Shown piece after piece: positions 45,434 to 52,675 of a DNA stretch of 64,000 bases. The stretch's first letter is position 1; each line of letters opens with the position of its first letter. The stretch spans positions 1-64,000 of IMG/VR virus record IMGVR_UViG_3300015242_000023. The stretch is one strand, 5' to 3'. The notes beneath the pieces were generated by a model. The model worked only from the letters and a program-made list of their open reading frames with translations, was not told where the DNA came from and made no database searches. Origin of the DNA: a virus. The translations under genes and the position numbers were made by a program.

Positions 45434-46125
45434 CAGGCGCGCTCCTTGACGACAGTGAGGGGCGCCGCGCCAGCGCGACCATTGTGGCGGTCCAGATAGC
45501 GAATGGCGGACAGAAGACGATCGCGATCCTCGCCGAGCTTACCAAGACCAGTATTGCACGCCACGCACAGTAGGCCGCGAAGCGTTCCCGTCGTGTGATC
45601 GTGGTCGACGGCGAGCGCCTTCAGCTTGCCGCTGCGCATCTCTGTTTCGGGCTGCTGACAAATGGCACAGACGCCGCCTTGCGCTACAAGCATTGCACCG
45701 TATTCGGCCAGCGTGATGCCGAACATCTTGAGGAGATCGAGTTCCTTGGCGCGATCAGGATTGGCCTTACGCCACGCCTTACCATAGGCCGAACGGCCTT
45801 CCTTGGTGCGGTGATCGAACCCGTTGGCGCCGGCGACGAGCATCAGATTAGTGACGCGACAGTTGTGTCTATTCTTGTCGCGGAAGGTGAGTTTGCCCGT
45901 CGGCAATTCGCCGTAGTGGACAGCCCATGCAATGCGCTGCGCCGTGAAATCCCAGCCATCAATGCTGATCATCCGATGGCCGTTGGATGCCAACTCAATC
46001 CCCACTTCGCGCCCTTCTTCGCATCCCCCACCCACACGCGACATCCGCCAGAAGAATCGTCCTTCTTCGGCGTCGTATCGGATGAGATCGCGAATGCGAT
46101 CTGCGGTGATGCTGTGTGTCTTCAT
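45433..46125 (-). CDS. HNH (endonuclease VII-like) homing endonuclease, 230 aa
   Basis: N-terminal part reads like the HNH/AP2-type homing endonucleases (FFWRMSRVGGG, MISIDGWDFTAQRIAWAVHY). The C-terminal 90 residues match the recombination endonuclease VII family: CAICQQPE, LAVDHDHTTGTLRGLLC and ACNTGLGKL. Sits between the capsid gene and a small head gene: a free-standing mobile element in an essential region. Confidence 0.85.
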   Translation of the reverse strand: MKTHSITADRIRDLIRYDAEEGRFFWRMSRVGGGCEEGREVGIELASNGHRMISIDGWDFTAQRIAWAVHYGELPTGKLTFRDKNRHNCRVTNLMLVAGANGFDHRTKEGRSAYGKAWRKANPDRAKELDLLKMFGITLAEYGAMLVAQGGVCAICQQPETEMRSGKLKALAVDHDHTTGTLRGLLCVACNTGLGKLGEDRDRLLSAIRYLDRHNGRAGAAPLTVVKERA

Positions 46126-46146
46126 GGGACTGACTATGCCTTGCCC

Positions 46147-47061
46147 TCACGAAGTGGGGAAGATGCCGTAGATAGCACGGGGGTTATAATACCCAAAGCT
46201 GTACCGAGCATACCCCTTCACGAGGAGGTTGTCCGTGGTGAAGTCGACCTGCATGTCGGTCTCGAAGGGGATGCGATCCATGTATGAGAGGCCGTCGATG
46301 TTGGTGAGGAGGAACCACGCGAAGGCCGAGGTCAGGTAGTCGTTCGTCATGTACGACTCGGGCAGGCCGCCCGCGGTCGTGTGGATGGCGTTGACGTCGT
46401 TGTCGGCGGTGCCGGGCCGCAACTCGGTCTTCAGCAGGCGGATGGCAACGGGCTCGAGCTGCGGCGGGATCAGCAGCTTGCGCGCCCGGGCGTACATCTT
46501 GAGGCCGGCCTGGTCGCGGAAGTTGGTGCGGACCGAGATCATCGAGTTGAGCAGCGTGGCCTCGTTCAGGCCCACTTGCGTCGTCGGCGTGTTGGCGTAG
46601 GTGCCGCCGTCGATCGGATGGGCCGGCGAGCACAGCGCCACGCCGTCGCCGCCGATCGCGTTGATGTAGGTGGTCGCGGTGTTGAGGAGGTTCGCGCCGA
46701 AGATTTCCTTGGTCTGCTGGAAGCTCTCGAGCAGGCCGAGATTGGCGGGATGGAACTGGGTCTTGTAGAGGTTGTCGTCGATGGCCTTGCGGGTCATCGC
46801 ATAGCCAAGAGCAATCTCGGTGTGCTCCTGGTTGTAGACGTACCGCTCGCCGGCCTGGTTGTCGAAAGAGGTCTGGCCGCCTTCGGTCTTGAGCTGCGCC
46901 AGCCCTAGGTAACGCATTTCGGCGGTGCGCTCCAACGCCATGTTGGATGTGTGCCGCGTGTAGATGCGATCGTACTGGGGCGGGATCTGTTCGTACTTCC
47001 CGGTCACCCCACGGAGGCCGGGGAGGAGCAGATCCTTGATCTGGGCGAGATTGACGGCCAT
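46147..47061 (-). CDS. Major capsid protein, Mu gpT-like, 304 aa
   Basis: Likely major head protein: DRIYTRHTSNMALERTAEMR, YVYNQEHTEIALGYAMTRKA, FGANLLNTATTYINAIGGDG, VALCSPAHPIDGGTYANTP and FETDMQVDFTTDNLLVKGYA. The order of a helical start, AMTRKAIDD..Y, the SxxHP loop and a terminal strand is typical of Mu-like gpT capsid proteins. About 300 aa, the usual size. Follows a decoration-type gene and has scaffold and portal genes behind it. Confidence 0.8.
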   Translation of the reverse strand: MAVNLAQIKDLLLPGLRGVTGKYEQIPPQYDRIYTRHTSNMALERTAEMRYLGLAQLKTEGGQTSFDNQAGERYVYNQEHTEIALGYAMTRKAIDDNLYKTQFHPANLGLLESFQQTKEIFGANLLNTATTYINAIGGDGVALCSPAHPIDGGTYANTPTTQVGLNEATLLNSMISVRTNFRDQAGLKMYARARKLLIPPQLEPVAIRLLKTELRPGTADNDVNAIHTTAGGLPESYMTNDYLTSAFAWFLLTNIDGLSYMDRIPFETDMQVDFTTDNLLVKGYARYSFGYYNPRAIYGIFPTS

Positions 47062-47073
47062 GGATCCTGCTCC

Positions 47074-47703
47074 TTAGCTGATGCCGGTCGGGCCGGCGCC
47101 GTTCGCGCGCAGCCACTCGTTGTTGAACCCGACGATCACGTCATTGCTAGCCGTGGTCGGATCGGCGCCGTCGGCGCCCGGCGGGAACGTCAGCAGGGCG
47201 GTCACGATGAACGGGAATGTCACCGTCGTGCCCAGCGAGTTGAGGTAGGCGCCGGATCGGCCATTCGCCGTGTTGCCCGTGCCGATCGCATACTGCGCAT
47301 ACTGGCCGACGGGCGAGGACGTGAACGCCGACAGCGTGCCGGTGATGTTGAAGTTGGTGCTGAAGCCCTGGACCTGGAAGCGGGCGTTCGGATCGTCGAC
47401 GACCTGGGCGGTCACATCACCCGTCGCATCGGAGCCGGGCCAGTAGTTGCCCCACACCGTGCGCTTCTGGCTCGTCGACAGATAGTTGCACCCGTTGAAG
47501 ACGCCGTCGATCCGGACCGTGCCCGGCACGCCGCGCGTGATGTAGCCGTTTGCCGTGCTGATCACCGGATTGACCGGGTCGCCGGAAAAGAGGGCGAAGG
47601 TGTTGGACGACGCGATGAGCCGCTGCGTTTCGGCGAAGGTGGGGGCACCGCCCGCACCACCCTGATATTGCTGGAACCCATTTGGGTTGAATGTATTCGC
47701 CAT
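47074..47703 (-). CDS. Capsid decoration/stabilising protein, 209 aa
   Basis: MANTFNPNGFQQYQGGAGGA start; Gly/Thr/Asn-rich beta sequence (VWGNYWPGSDATGDVTAQVV, FQVQGFSTNFNITGT). Directly upstream of the capsid gene in the position of head decoration proteins. First gene behind the predicted promoter near 47.8 kb. Confidence 0.65.
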   Translation of the reverse strand: MANTFNPNGFQQYQGGAGGAPTFAETQRLIASSNTFALFSGDPVNPVISTANGYITRGVPGTVRIDGVFNGCNYLSTSQKRTVWGNYWPGSDATGDVTAQVVDDPNARFQVQGFSTNFNITGTLSAFTSSPVGQYAQYAIGTGNTANGRSGAYLNSLGTTVTFPFIVTALLTFPPGADGADPTTASNDVIVGFNNEWLRANGAGPTGIS

Positions 47704-47807
47704 GGCTGACGACCTCTCCTTGCGGAGGGTTCCATCATCAGCGCGCCGGGGCGACTACAGGAACAGGAAAACTTGGGGCTGCTTCCACCGAGGAAGCGAG
47801 TGGCCGC

Positions 47808-47837
47808 AAGATAGTCACATAATTTATGTGGCGTAAA
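47808..47837 (-). promoter_or_regulatory. Candidate capsid-operon promoter
   Basis: On the minus strand TTTACG (47832-47837), 18-nt spacer, TATCTT (47808-47813), about 105 nt upstream of the decoration gene. The spacer contains a 15-bp palindrome. Because a strong terminator lies further upstream, the capsid operon needs its own promoter. Confidence 0.45.
47816..47830. promoter_or_regulatory. 15-bp operator-like palindrome
   Basis: CACATAA-T-TTATGTG, a perfect inverted repeat, between the -35 and -10 of the candidate promoter. Suits a dimeric regulator controlling capsid expression. Confidence 0.5.
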
Positions 47838-47878
47838 GCGGAGCCTGTGGAGAAGTGCTGCGGGCCAGGCTTGATACT

Positions 47879-47954
47879 GGCTGCCGGGAGGCGGAATTGA
47901 ACCGACGACCTGAACCCTGGCGGGGTCCCGCTCTACCGACTGAGCTATCCCGAT
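47879..47954 (-). pseudogene. Degenerate tRNA-Gly(GCC)-like sequence
   Basis: All cloverleaf parts have canonical lengths: acceptor ATCGGGA/TCCCGGC, D arm GCTC/GAGC, anticodon arm GGACC/GGTTC with loop CCGCCAG, T arm GTCGG/CCGCC with TTCAATT. The defects are C instead of U at position 33, an A-C pair at the end of the acceptor, a T-C mismatch in the T stem, and GCC in place of the encoded CCA. Anticodon would be GCC. Possibly a decayed tRNA or an attachment-site remnant. Confidence 0.6.
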
Positions 47955-48060
47955 CGCTCAAGAAACCTGCAGTTTTGGCGCCACCTACTCACGGCAGGTT
48001 ATCCGTCTTGAGCCGCGTGTCCTTCCACGCCGCCACAGCCCGCGCACAATACCCCAAAGG

Positions 48061-48089
48061 AAAACCCCGCCGCAACTGGTGCGACGGGG
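48061..48089 (-). terminator. Strong intrinsic terminator on the minus strand
   Basis: CCCCGTCGCA pairs with TGCGGCGGGG (10 bp, one T-G pair) around CCAGT and is followed by TTTT. It separates the packaging/scaffold operon (48.1-60.9 kb) from the capsid/tail operon. Confidence 0.75.
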
Positions 48090-48141
48090 CGGGAAATCTC
48101 TTGCAGCCGGCCCCCTCAAGGGCCACGGAGCAACGCTATCG

Positions 48142-48786
48142 CTATTCCTTCGGCACCGCAATCGGCTCGTAGGTGTGGCTGATTTTCGGATCGGCGCCGA
48201 GGCGCGCGCCGTCGTTGCGCTGAAACGTCGTGCCGGCCGCCGGCGCGCCCAGGCGCTGACGATTGATCTCCAGACGCTCCATCGCCTTGCGCTTCTCGCG
48301 GATGCGCTGGGCATCGGTCACGATGCGTGGGCACTCCATCAGGATCTGGCCGCCTCGCTCGATCAGTTCGAAATGGCCGCGGGTGGGCATGAGTTCCGGA
48401 TGGCGAGCCGCTGGCACCGCGCGCCAACCTGCCATCTCGAGCGCCACCATCTCGCCCGGGTTCTCGGCGCCGAGCACGGTGCGCGTCTTCCACTGGTATT
48501 CCCAGCCGTCGGGCTCGATACCCCGCGGCAATTGGAAGTCGTCGTGGAAGTCCGTGTCCTGACCGGCGGTGCGTTCGAGAATTTCGCGGCCCTCGCGTTC
48601 GGCCCTTTCCCGGCTGGTCTCAGGGCGAAGTTCACTGCGCTGATCATCGCGCGGCGGTGCTGCGGCGGCGCGATCGGGTGCCGCTGTGGCGATTGCGTTG
48701 TCCTTGCTGAAATCCACATCCGGCGTCTCTTCCTGTCGCTGTGACTGTCGACGGCGGCGCGGCCGTGCTGGTGCTGATGTTTCCAT
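48142..48786 (-). CDS. Head-cluster protein, 214 aa
   Basis: Start at METSAPARPRRRRQSQRQE with GGAGGAGAAGC upstream; a longer frame to 49197 lies in the scaffold gene. Arg-rich disordered N-terminus, then a folded part with WEYQWKTRTVLGAENPGEMV, MAGWRAVPAARHPELMP and GGQILMECPRIVTDAQRIRE. Found between scaffold and capsid; its role is unknown but a head-assembly factor is likely. Confidence 0.65.
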   Translation of the reverse strand: METSAPARPRRRRQSQRQEETPDVDFSKDNAIATAAPDRAAAAPPRDDQRSELRPETSRERAEREGREILERTAGQDTDFHDDFQLPRGIEPDGWEYQWKTRTVLGAENPGEMVALEMAGWRAVPAARHPELMPTRGHFELIERGGQILMECPRIVTDAQRIREKRKAMERLEINRQRLGAPAAGTTFQRNDGARLGADPKISHTYEPIAVPKE

Positions 48787-48800
48787 GATGCTTCTCCTCC

Positions 48801-49730
48801 TCAGTGCGGCTTGCCGATTTTGCCCTCTTTGATCAGGGCCTGCTTCGCCAGCCAATACTCTTCTGGCGTCTGCTTGTTGTTGCGGGCGATCTCCGCCTCG
48901 TCCGGCGTCAGGGTCGCGAAACGACCCGTCTTGGTGCTGCTCGATCCGTTGCCGCTGCGGGATGGCGGCGCCGCCGGTGGAGCTGCGGACGAAACTTGGC
49001 GACCACCGGTGGCTTGCGATGCCTCCGATGCAGCGCCGTTGGTTGCGACAGCCTGAATGCCCAATGTGCGGTTGACCGATTCGAAATACTCGTCGGTCTC
49101 CGCCGTCAAGCCATCCGTCTCGGCGAGGTTGTGAGCCGCCAGCATGCGGCGGTACTTGTTTTGGTCGCGGGCATATTCGGGATGTGCCCGCACCCACGCT
49201 GCGGCGCGCGGGGCGCCGTTGGTGTCCATGAAGTGCGCCAGGCTTTCGACAGGATCGGAACGCCGAGTTGGCACCGGATCGGCCGGCGGCGGCCGTGTCT
49301 CGACGTCGATCTTCTTCGCCTTCAGATTCGCGATGTCGGCCGTCATCGTCGTGAACTGCTCTTGCAGATCGGCGGCGATCTCCCAGTTCTGCGCGTTCTG
49401 CGCCTCAATCAGGCGCGTCTTGACCAAGTCCTTTTCGCGGCCGGTCGATTCGATTGCGTCATCGATCAACTGGATCTGCGTGTTGTGGACGGTGGTGCGC
49501 GCTTCGCGAGCGGTGCCCTCAGCTTGAGTAGCCCGATGGGTCGCGTCGGCCGCACGCTGGTTCGCCTCGGCGAGCTTCTTCTTGAGCTCGGCGACGCCTT
49601 CTTCGTTGCCGCGTTCGACATCCTTGATGTCGTTCTCTTCGGCGACCAACGGTTCTGCGGTGCCCTCGTCGCCCTGCTTCTTCTGCAGCTCGTCGACCTT
49701 GTCCAGGTCGACCTGTACTTCGTCTGCCAT
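48801..49730 (-). CDS. Scaffolding-like protein, 309 aa
   Basis: Acidic, Glu/Gln/Ala-rich helical protein with long coiled coil (VAELKKKLAEANQRAADA, residues 48-130) and a Pro/Ser-rich disordered C-terminus ending in a helical basic tail. Placed just before the head genes. This is the typical composition and position of a capsid scaffold. Confidence 0.7.
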   Translation of the reverse strand: MADEVQVDLDKVDELQKKQGDEGTAEPLVAEENDIKDVERGNEEGVAELKKKLAEANQRAADATHRATQAEGTAREARTTVHNTQIQLIDDAIESTGREKDLVKTRLIEAQNAQNWEIAADLQEQFTTMTADIANLKAKKIDVETRPPPADPVPTRRSDPVESLAHFMDTNGAPRAAAWVRAHPEYARDQNKYRRMLAAHNLAETDGLTAETDEYFESVNRTLGIQAVATNGAASEASQATGGRQVSSAAPPAAPPSRSGNGSSSTKTGRFATLTPDEAEIARNNKQTPEEYWLAKQALIKEGKIGKPH

Positions 49731-49742
49731 GGGTTTCCTCCG

Positions 49743-50141
49743 TTACCAGATCAAATCTGGCTGGTCGATCACCATCCGGACCGCGGTGTCGGTGACCAAG
49801 CGGCACTTCACGCTGCCCAACGCCATCGGGAATCCATCGGATGGACGGATAGCCACCCAATCGTAGAGCACGGGCCGCACGTTGGAAAACCAGCCCTTCT
49901 CCGGGTCCGGCGCAAAGGCCGTCTCGCCCATCATCACGATCAGGCACGCCTTGCCCTGGAACTGCTCCTCGTCCCGGTATTTGTCGGGCAGGTGGATGCC
50001 GGCTTTCGTCTGCGCCGGCCGGTCATAGATGGCGACCAGCACTTGGTTGTTCATGCACTTGGCCCGATCCAGGAAGGGCTTCAGCTTGTTCAGCAACACG
50101 TCTTTGGGGTCCGTTTCATGGACCATTGCCATTGGCGGCAT
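49743..50141 (-). CDS. GroES-like co-chaperonin, 132 aa
   Basis: Contains AIYDRPAQTKAGIHLPDKYR and FQGKACLIVMMG, followed by VLYDWVAIRPSDG and VKCRLVTDTAVRMVID. This order of mobile loop with Gly, a core Gly-x-V strand and ending with C/D...RxVID matches the GroES/T4 gp31 fold. Phage versions help host GroEL fold the capsid protein. Start by GGAG before ATG at 50141; lies between scaffold and portal genes. Confidence 0.75.
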   Translation of the reverse strand: MPPMAMVHETDPKDVLLNKLKPFLDRAKCMNNQVLVAIYDRPAQTKAGIHLPDKYRDEEQFQGKACLIVMMGETAFAPDPEKGWFSNVRPVLYDWVAIRPSDGFPMALGSVKCRLVTDTAVRMVIDQPDLIW

Positions 50142-50142
50142 C

Positions 50143-50337
50143 TCATCTCCTCATGAGTTCAGTTTTGGCTTGGTCGATCAGATCGAGGGCCAGCCTAAGC
50201 CCAGCGATCTCGCCCGCCTTCCGGCGGTACTCCTTGCCCGACAACTTGCCGGCGGCAATCTGTTCCTTGATCTCTTCCACAGCGGCCTCGACCCGCTTGC
50301 GGGTGGCCTGGTCGAGAGCTTCGTTGAAAGTGGCCAT
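50143..50337 (-). CDS. Small helical protein, 64 aa
   Basis: MATFNEALDQATRKRVEAAV, entirely helical with charged heptads and a basic end. Present beside the co-chaperonin in head clusters of this type. Function unknown. Confidence 0.6.
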   Translation of the reverse strand: MATFNEALDQATRKRVEAAVEEIKEQIAAGKLSGKEYRRKAGEIAGLRLALDLIDQAKTELMRR

Positions 50338-50344
50338 TCAAAAA

Positions 50345-50953
50345 TTAGGCGGTTGGTTCGGGGGCGACAGCCGCGGGAGGAGCCGCAAACCCGTCGCCCC
50401 CTGTTCGCGTCAGGGCCAAGCCAGACTCTGCCGCGCATCCCGTCTCCCGTTTTAAGAGATTATATTTCTGCTGCCGATCACTCTGGGCTGCCCGACGCTC
50501 GGGTGTCCATTTCTTGCCGGCCAGACTTAGTGCGGCCCGCTGCTCGGCAGTCAGATTCCGGTTCCGCTTGGCCAAACTCATTTTGGCGCGAGCTTCTGGC
50601 GTGTGCTTCCGGCCCGGCCGGTCTGTTTTACTGGCCGCTATCCTCTTTCGGCATTCAAGAGAGTGCTTCCATCCGGAAACGCCTTCTCCTCCCTCTGTCA
50701 TATTGCAAAGATCGGCGAGCGGATAAAAGGCGATCCTTCCCTGCTCCATCGTGAACGCTGCTTCTTCGGTGAGATTTTGGGCGACAATCCGCACATCTAC
50801 TGCCATGCCCAGCGCGATCAACTCCGATTGTATTGCGCGATGGTGTCGGCTGCGCCCGCGCATTCTCCAAGCGCGTCGGCCGTTGCCCTTTCCCACGTAG
50901 AAGCAGGCGTCGGTATCGGGGCGCCAGTGCTCGTAGACGTAGAAACTATCCAT
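50345..50953 (-). CDS. GIY-YIG homing endonuclease with NUMOD3 repeats, 202 aa
   Basis: Opens with FYVYEHWRPDTDACFYVGKG, the GIY-YIG core (YVY...YVGKG), then RHHRAIQSELIALGM and the catalytic Glu region EEAAFTMEQGRIAF. The C-terminal half has NUMOD3-like repeats (HTPEARAKMSLAKRNRN and LTAEQRAALSLAGKKWTPE). The last 20 residues are Pro/Ala-rich (GFAAPPAAVAPEPTA). A second GIY-YIG element besides that at 11.7 kb, inserted between structural genes. Confidence 0.85.
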   Translation of the reverse strand: MDSFYVYEHWRPDTDACFYVGKGNGRRAWRMRGRSRHHRAIQSELIALGMAVDVRIVAQNLTEEAAFTMEQGRIAFYPLADLCNMTEGGEGVSGWKHSLECRKRIAASKTDRPGRKHTPEARAKMSLAKRNRNLTAEQRAALSLAGKKWTPERRAAQSDRQQKYNLLKRETGCAAESGLALTRTGGDGFAAPPAAVAPEPTA

Positions 50954-50977
50954 GGCGGCGCATGGCTTCCGATCTGG

Positions 50978-51838
50978 TCACCCTACGCGCTCCTGTAACT
51001 TGATCTTCTGCAGCCGGCCCTCACCGCTGCCGGCGCCTGCCGTCATGCCACCGCTGGCGCGCTTGCTGCGCTTCTGGAGCGCGATCTTTTCGAGACGGCC
51101 CTCACCCCCGCCTGCACCATAGTGCATCACCGGGCCGCCATCCTTGCGTCCCATGGGCATCGGCGGACCTCCTGGCGGCATCGGCGGCGGCCCACCCGGA
51201 GGCGGACCACCAGCCATCGGTCCGGGAGGAGGCATTGGCGGCGGCATCGGCTTGATCGGTCCCTGCGGGCCTTGCTGCATCGGATCGGGCTTCGGCCCAC
51301 CGCCGGCGATCACGATGTTGATCGTCGCAGCCTTGCCGCCGTTCTTGCGCGCAGCACGACCGCCCTTCTTGTAGCCGCCCGTGTGATACGAGCCAAAAGC
51401 CGCCTTGTTCGCGCCGGCCGTGTCGATCGTGCTCTCAGCGCCGGGCGTGTCGGCTCGGCCTCCATCGGCGCGCTTGCTGCGCCACGTCGCATAGTTGCGC
51501 GCATATTGGTCCTTCTCCGAATTGCTCATGGCATCGGAGTCTGATGTTAATTTTGCAGCAACAGTCTTTACGGTATCCCCGTAGGCTTTTGATCCGACGC
51601 GCACCTTGCGATCGGCCCGCTGCGGCCCGCGGTCCTTCTGGATCGCGACAGGACCGCCGTGGTTTCGGTAGATGCGGGGACGGACCGGGCGCGCTCCGGT
51701 CTTGCGATCGGCGTTCAGGGCCTCGGTGGGCTCCCACGAGCTGCCGTCCACGCGCTTGTGCGGATCATTGCTCGTGCTCGTCAGACGAATTGCCTTGGCC
51801 CGCATGTCTGCGCGGGCCTTTTTGCTCATCTCTGACAT
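50978..51838 (-). CDS. Basic disordered head-cluster protein with GGRAARKNGG motif, 286 aa
   Basis: Helical basic N-terminus (MSEMSKKARADMRAKAIRLT), then long low-complexity regions: Gly/Pro/Met-rich (residues 195-235) and KKGGRAARKNGGKAAT plus RKDGGPV and SKRASGGMTAGAG. Same Gly-rich basic motif seen in the ejection proteins and the 127-aa protein. Possibly a capsid-internal or DNA-binding protein. Confidence 0.6.
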   Translation of the reverse strand: MSEMSKKARADMRAKAIRLTSTSNDPHKRVDGSSWEPTEALNADRKTGARPVRPRIYRNHGGPVAIQKDRGPQRADRKVRVGSKAYGDTVKTVAAKLTSDSDAMSNSEKDQYARNYATWRSKRADGGRADTPGAESTIDTAGANKAAFGSYHTGGYKKGGRAARKNGGKAATINIVIAGGGPKPDPMQQGPQGPIKPMPPPMPPPGPMAGGPPPGGPPPMPPGGPPMPMGRKDGGPVMHYGAGGGEGRLEKIALQKRSKRASGGMTAGAGSGEGRLQKIKLQERVG

Positions 51839-51897
51839 GCGACGGTGCTCCGCTCAGGTTGAGGGAGCACCGTTTTATCACCGCATAACGGATAAGG

Positions 51898-52131
51898 CTA
51901 CTTGTGCTTGGCGGCGCTGTGCGTGCTGTGGGCGGCCTTCGTGCTCTCTTTGATCTCAGCCGCAGACGGCCCCTTCGTCGATGCGGCGCCCAAGCCCTTG
52001 TGATCGTCGATCCAGTCGACCAATGCCTGTAAGTGCTCGCCCATTTCCTGCTGATGACCGGCGCCGCCGCCCTTCAGGGTTTCGGCATAGGCGCGCACTG
52101 CTTCAAGATGCGGGGTGATATCGTGGTTCAT
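51898..52131 (-). CDS. Small helical protein, 77 aa
   Basis: Start at MNHDITPHLEAVRAYAETLK with GGAGGCC upstream. Helical, His-rich, with a Lys/Ala/Ser/His-rich tail (AAHSTHSAAKHK). Function unknown. Confidence 0.6.
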   Translation of the reverse strand: MNHDITPHLEAVRAYAETLKGGGAGHQQEMGEHLQALVDWIDDHKGLGAASTKGPSAAEIKESTKAAHSTHSAAKHK

Positions 52132-52174
52132 CGGATGGCCTCCGGTTGTGGATATCTGGCAACGACGCCGAGGC

Positions 52175-52675
52175 TCAGCGGTTGCCGATGGCCAGGGCCC
52201 GTTCAATGATCGACTTTGAGCGCGCTGGCGCCGTCGTCTTTCCCTTCAGCCAGCGCTTGAAAGCATCCACCGACATGCATTCCACGGAGCCGATCCGGGC
52301 CTTACCCTTCCCGTCCGAGAACGCGCTCACGTAGTCGGCGACGGCTTCCTTCTCCGAGCGATAGCCGAGGAGCGCCTTGTGCTCGTCGAACTTCCCCGTT
52401 CGATGATCCCGTTGATTGATGACCACCACGAGGTGGCTGTCAGATATTGGACCGAGATAGACATCGACGTGATCACCATCAGCCCCGGTGGTGCCTCGGA
52501 TATATCCATAGTCGGCGGGCAGACGAGCGGACCATTTCTTGCCGTTGCCATCGACGCCACTCCTTGTGCTGCCTTTCGTGTTCTCGATCGAAATCGGGAT
52601 GCCCTGAAACGATACGCGCTCCTTGGCGTAGTTCCCGGCCTCTTTCTGGCCGTCGGTTGGACGATGGTTGATCAT
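52175..52675 (-). CDS. Inorganic pyrophosphatase-like domain protein of polyvalent-protein type, 166 aa
   Basis: A single domain with IENTKGSTRSGVDGNGKKWS, YGYIRGTTGADGDHVDVYLG and VVVINQRDHRTGKFDEHKAL. The YGYIRG..GADGDHVDVY segment resembles the InPase-like domain described in phage polyvalent proteins. Whether it hydrolyses pyrophosphate is unknown. The overlap with the portal gene (ATGA) puts it in the head operon, where such a domain may modify or be injected with DNA. Confidence 0.6.
   Translation of the reverse strand: MINHRPTDGQKEAGNYAKERVSFQGIPISIENTKGSTRSGVDGNGKKWSARLPADYGYIRGTTGADGDHVDVYLGPISDSHLVVVINQRDHRTGKFDEHKALLGYRSEKEAVADYVSAFSDGKGKARIGSVECMSVDAFKRWLKGKTTAPARSKSIIERALAIGNR

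Noticed and set aside
48804-50156. Plus-strand 450-aa frame
   Set aside because: Runs opposite scaffold and co-chaperonin genes with clear identities; composition typical of a reverse-strand shadow.
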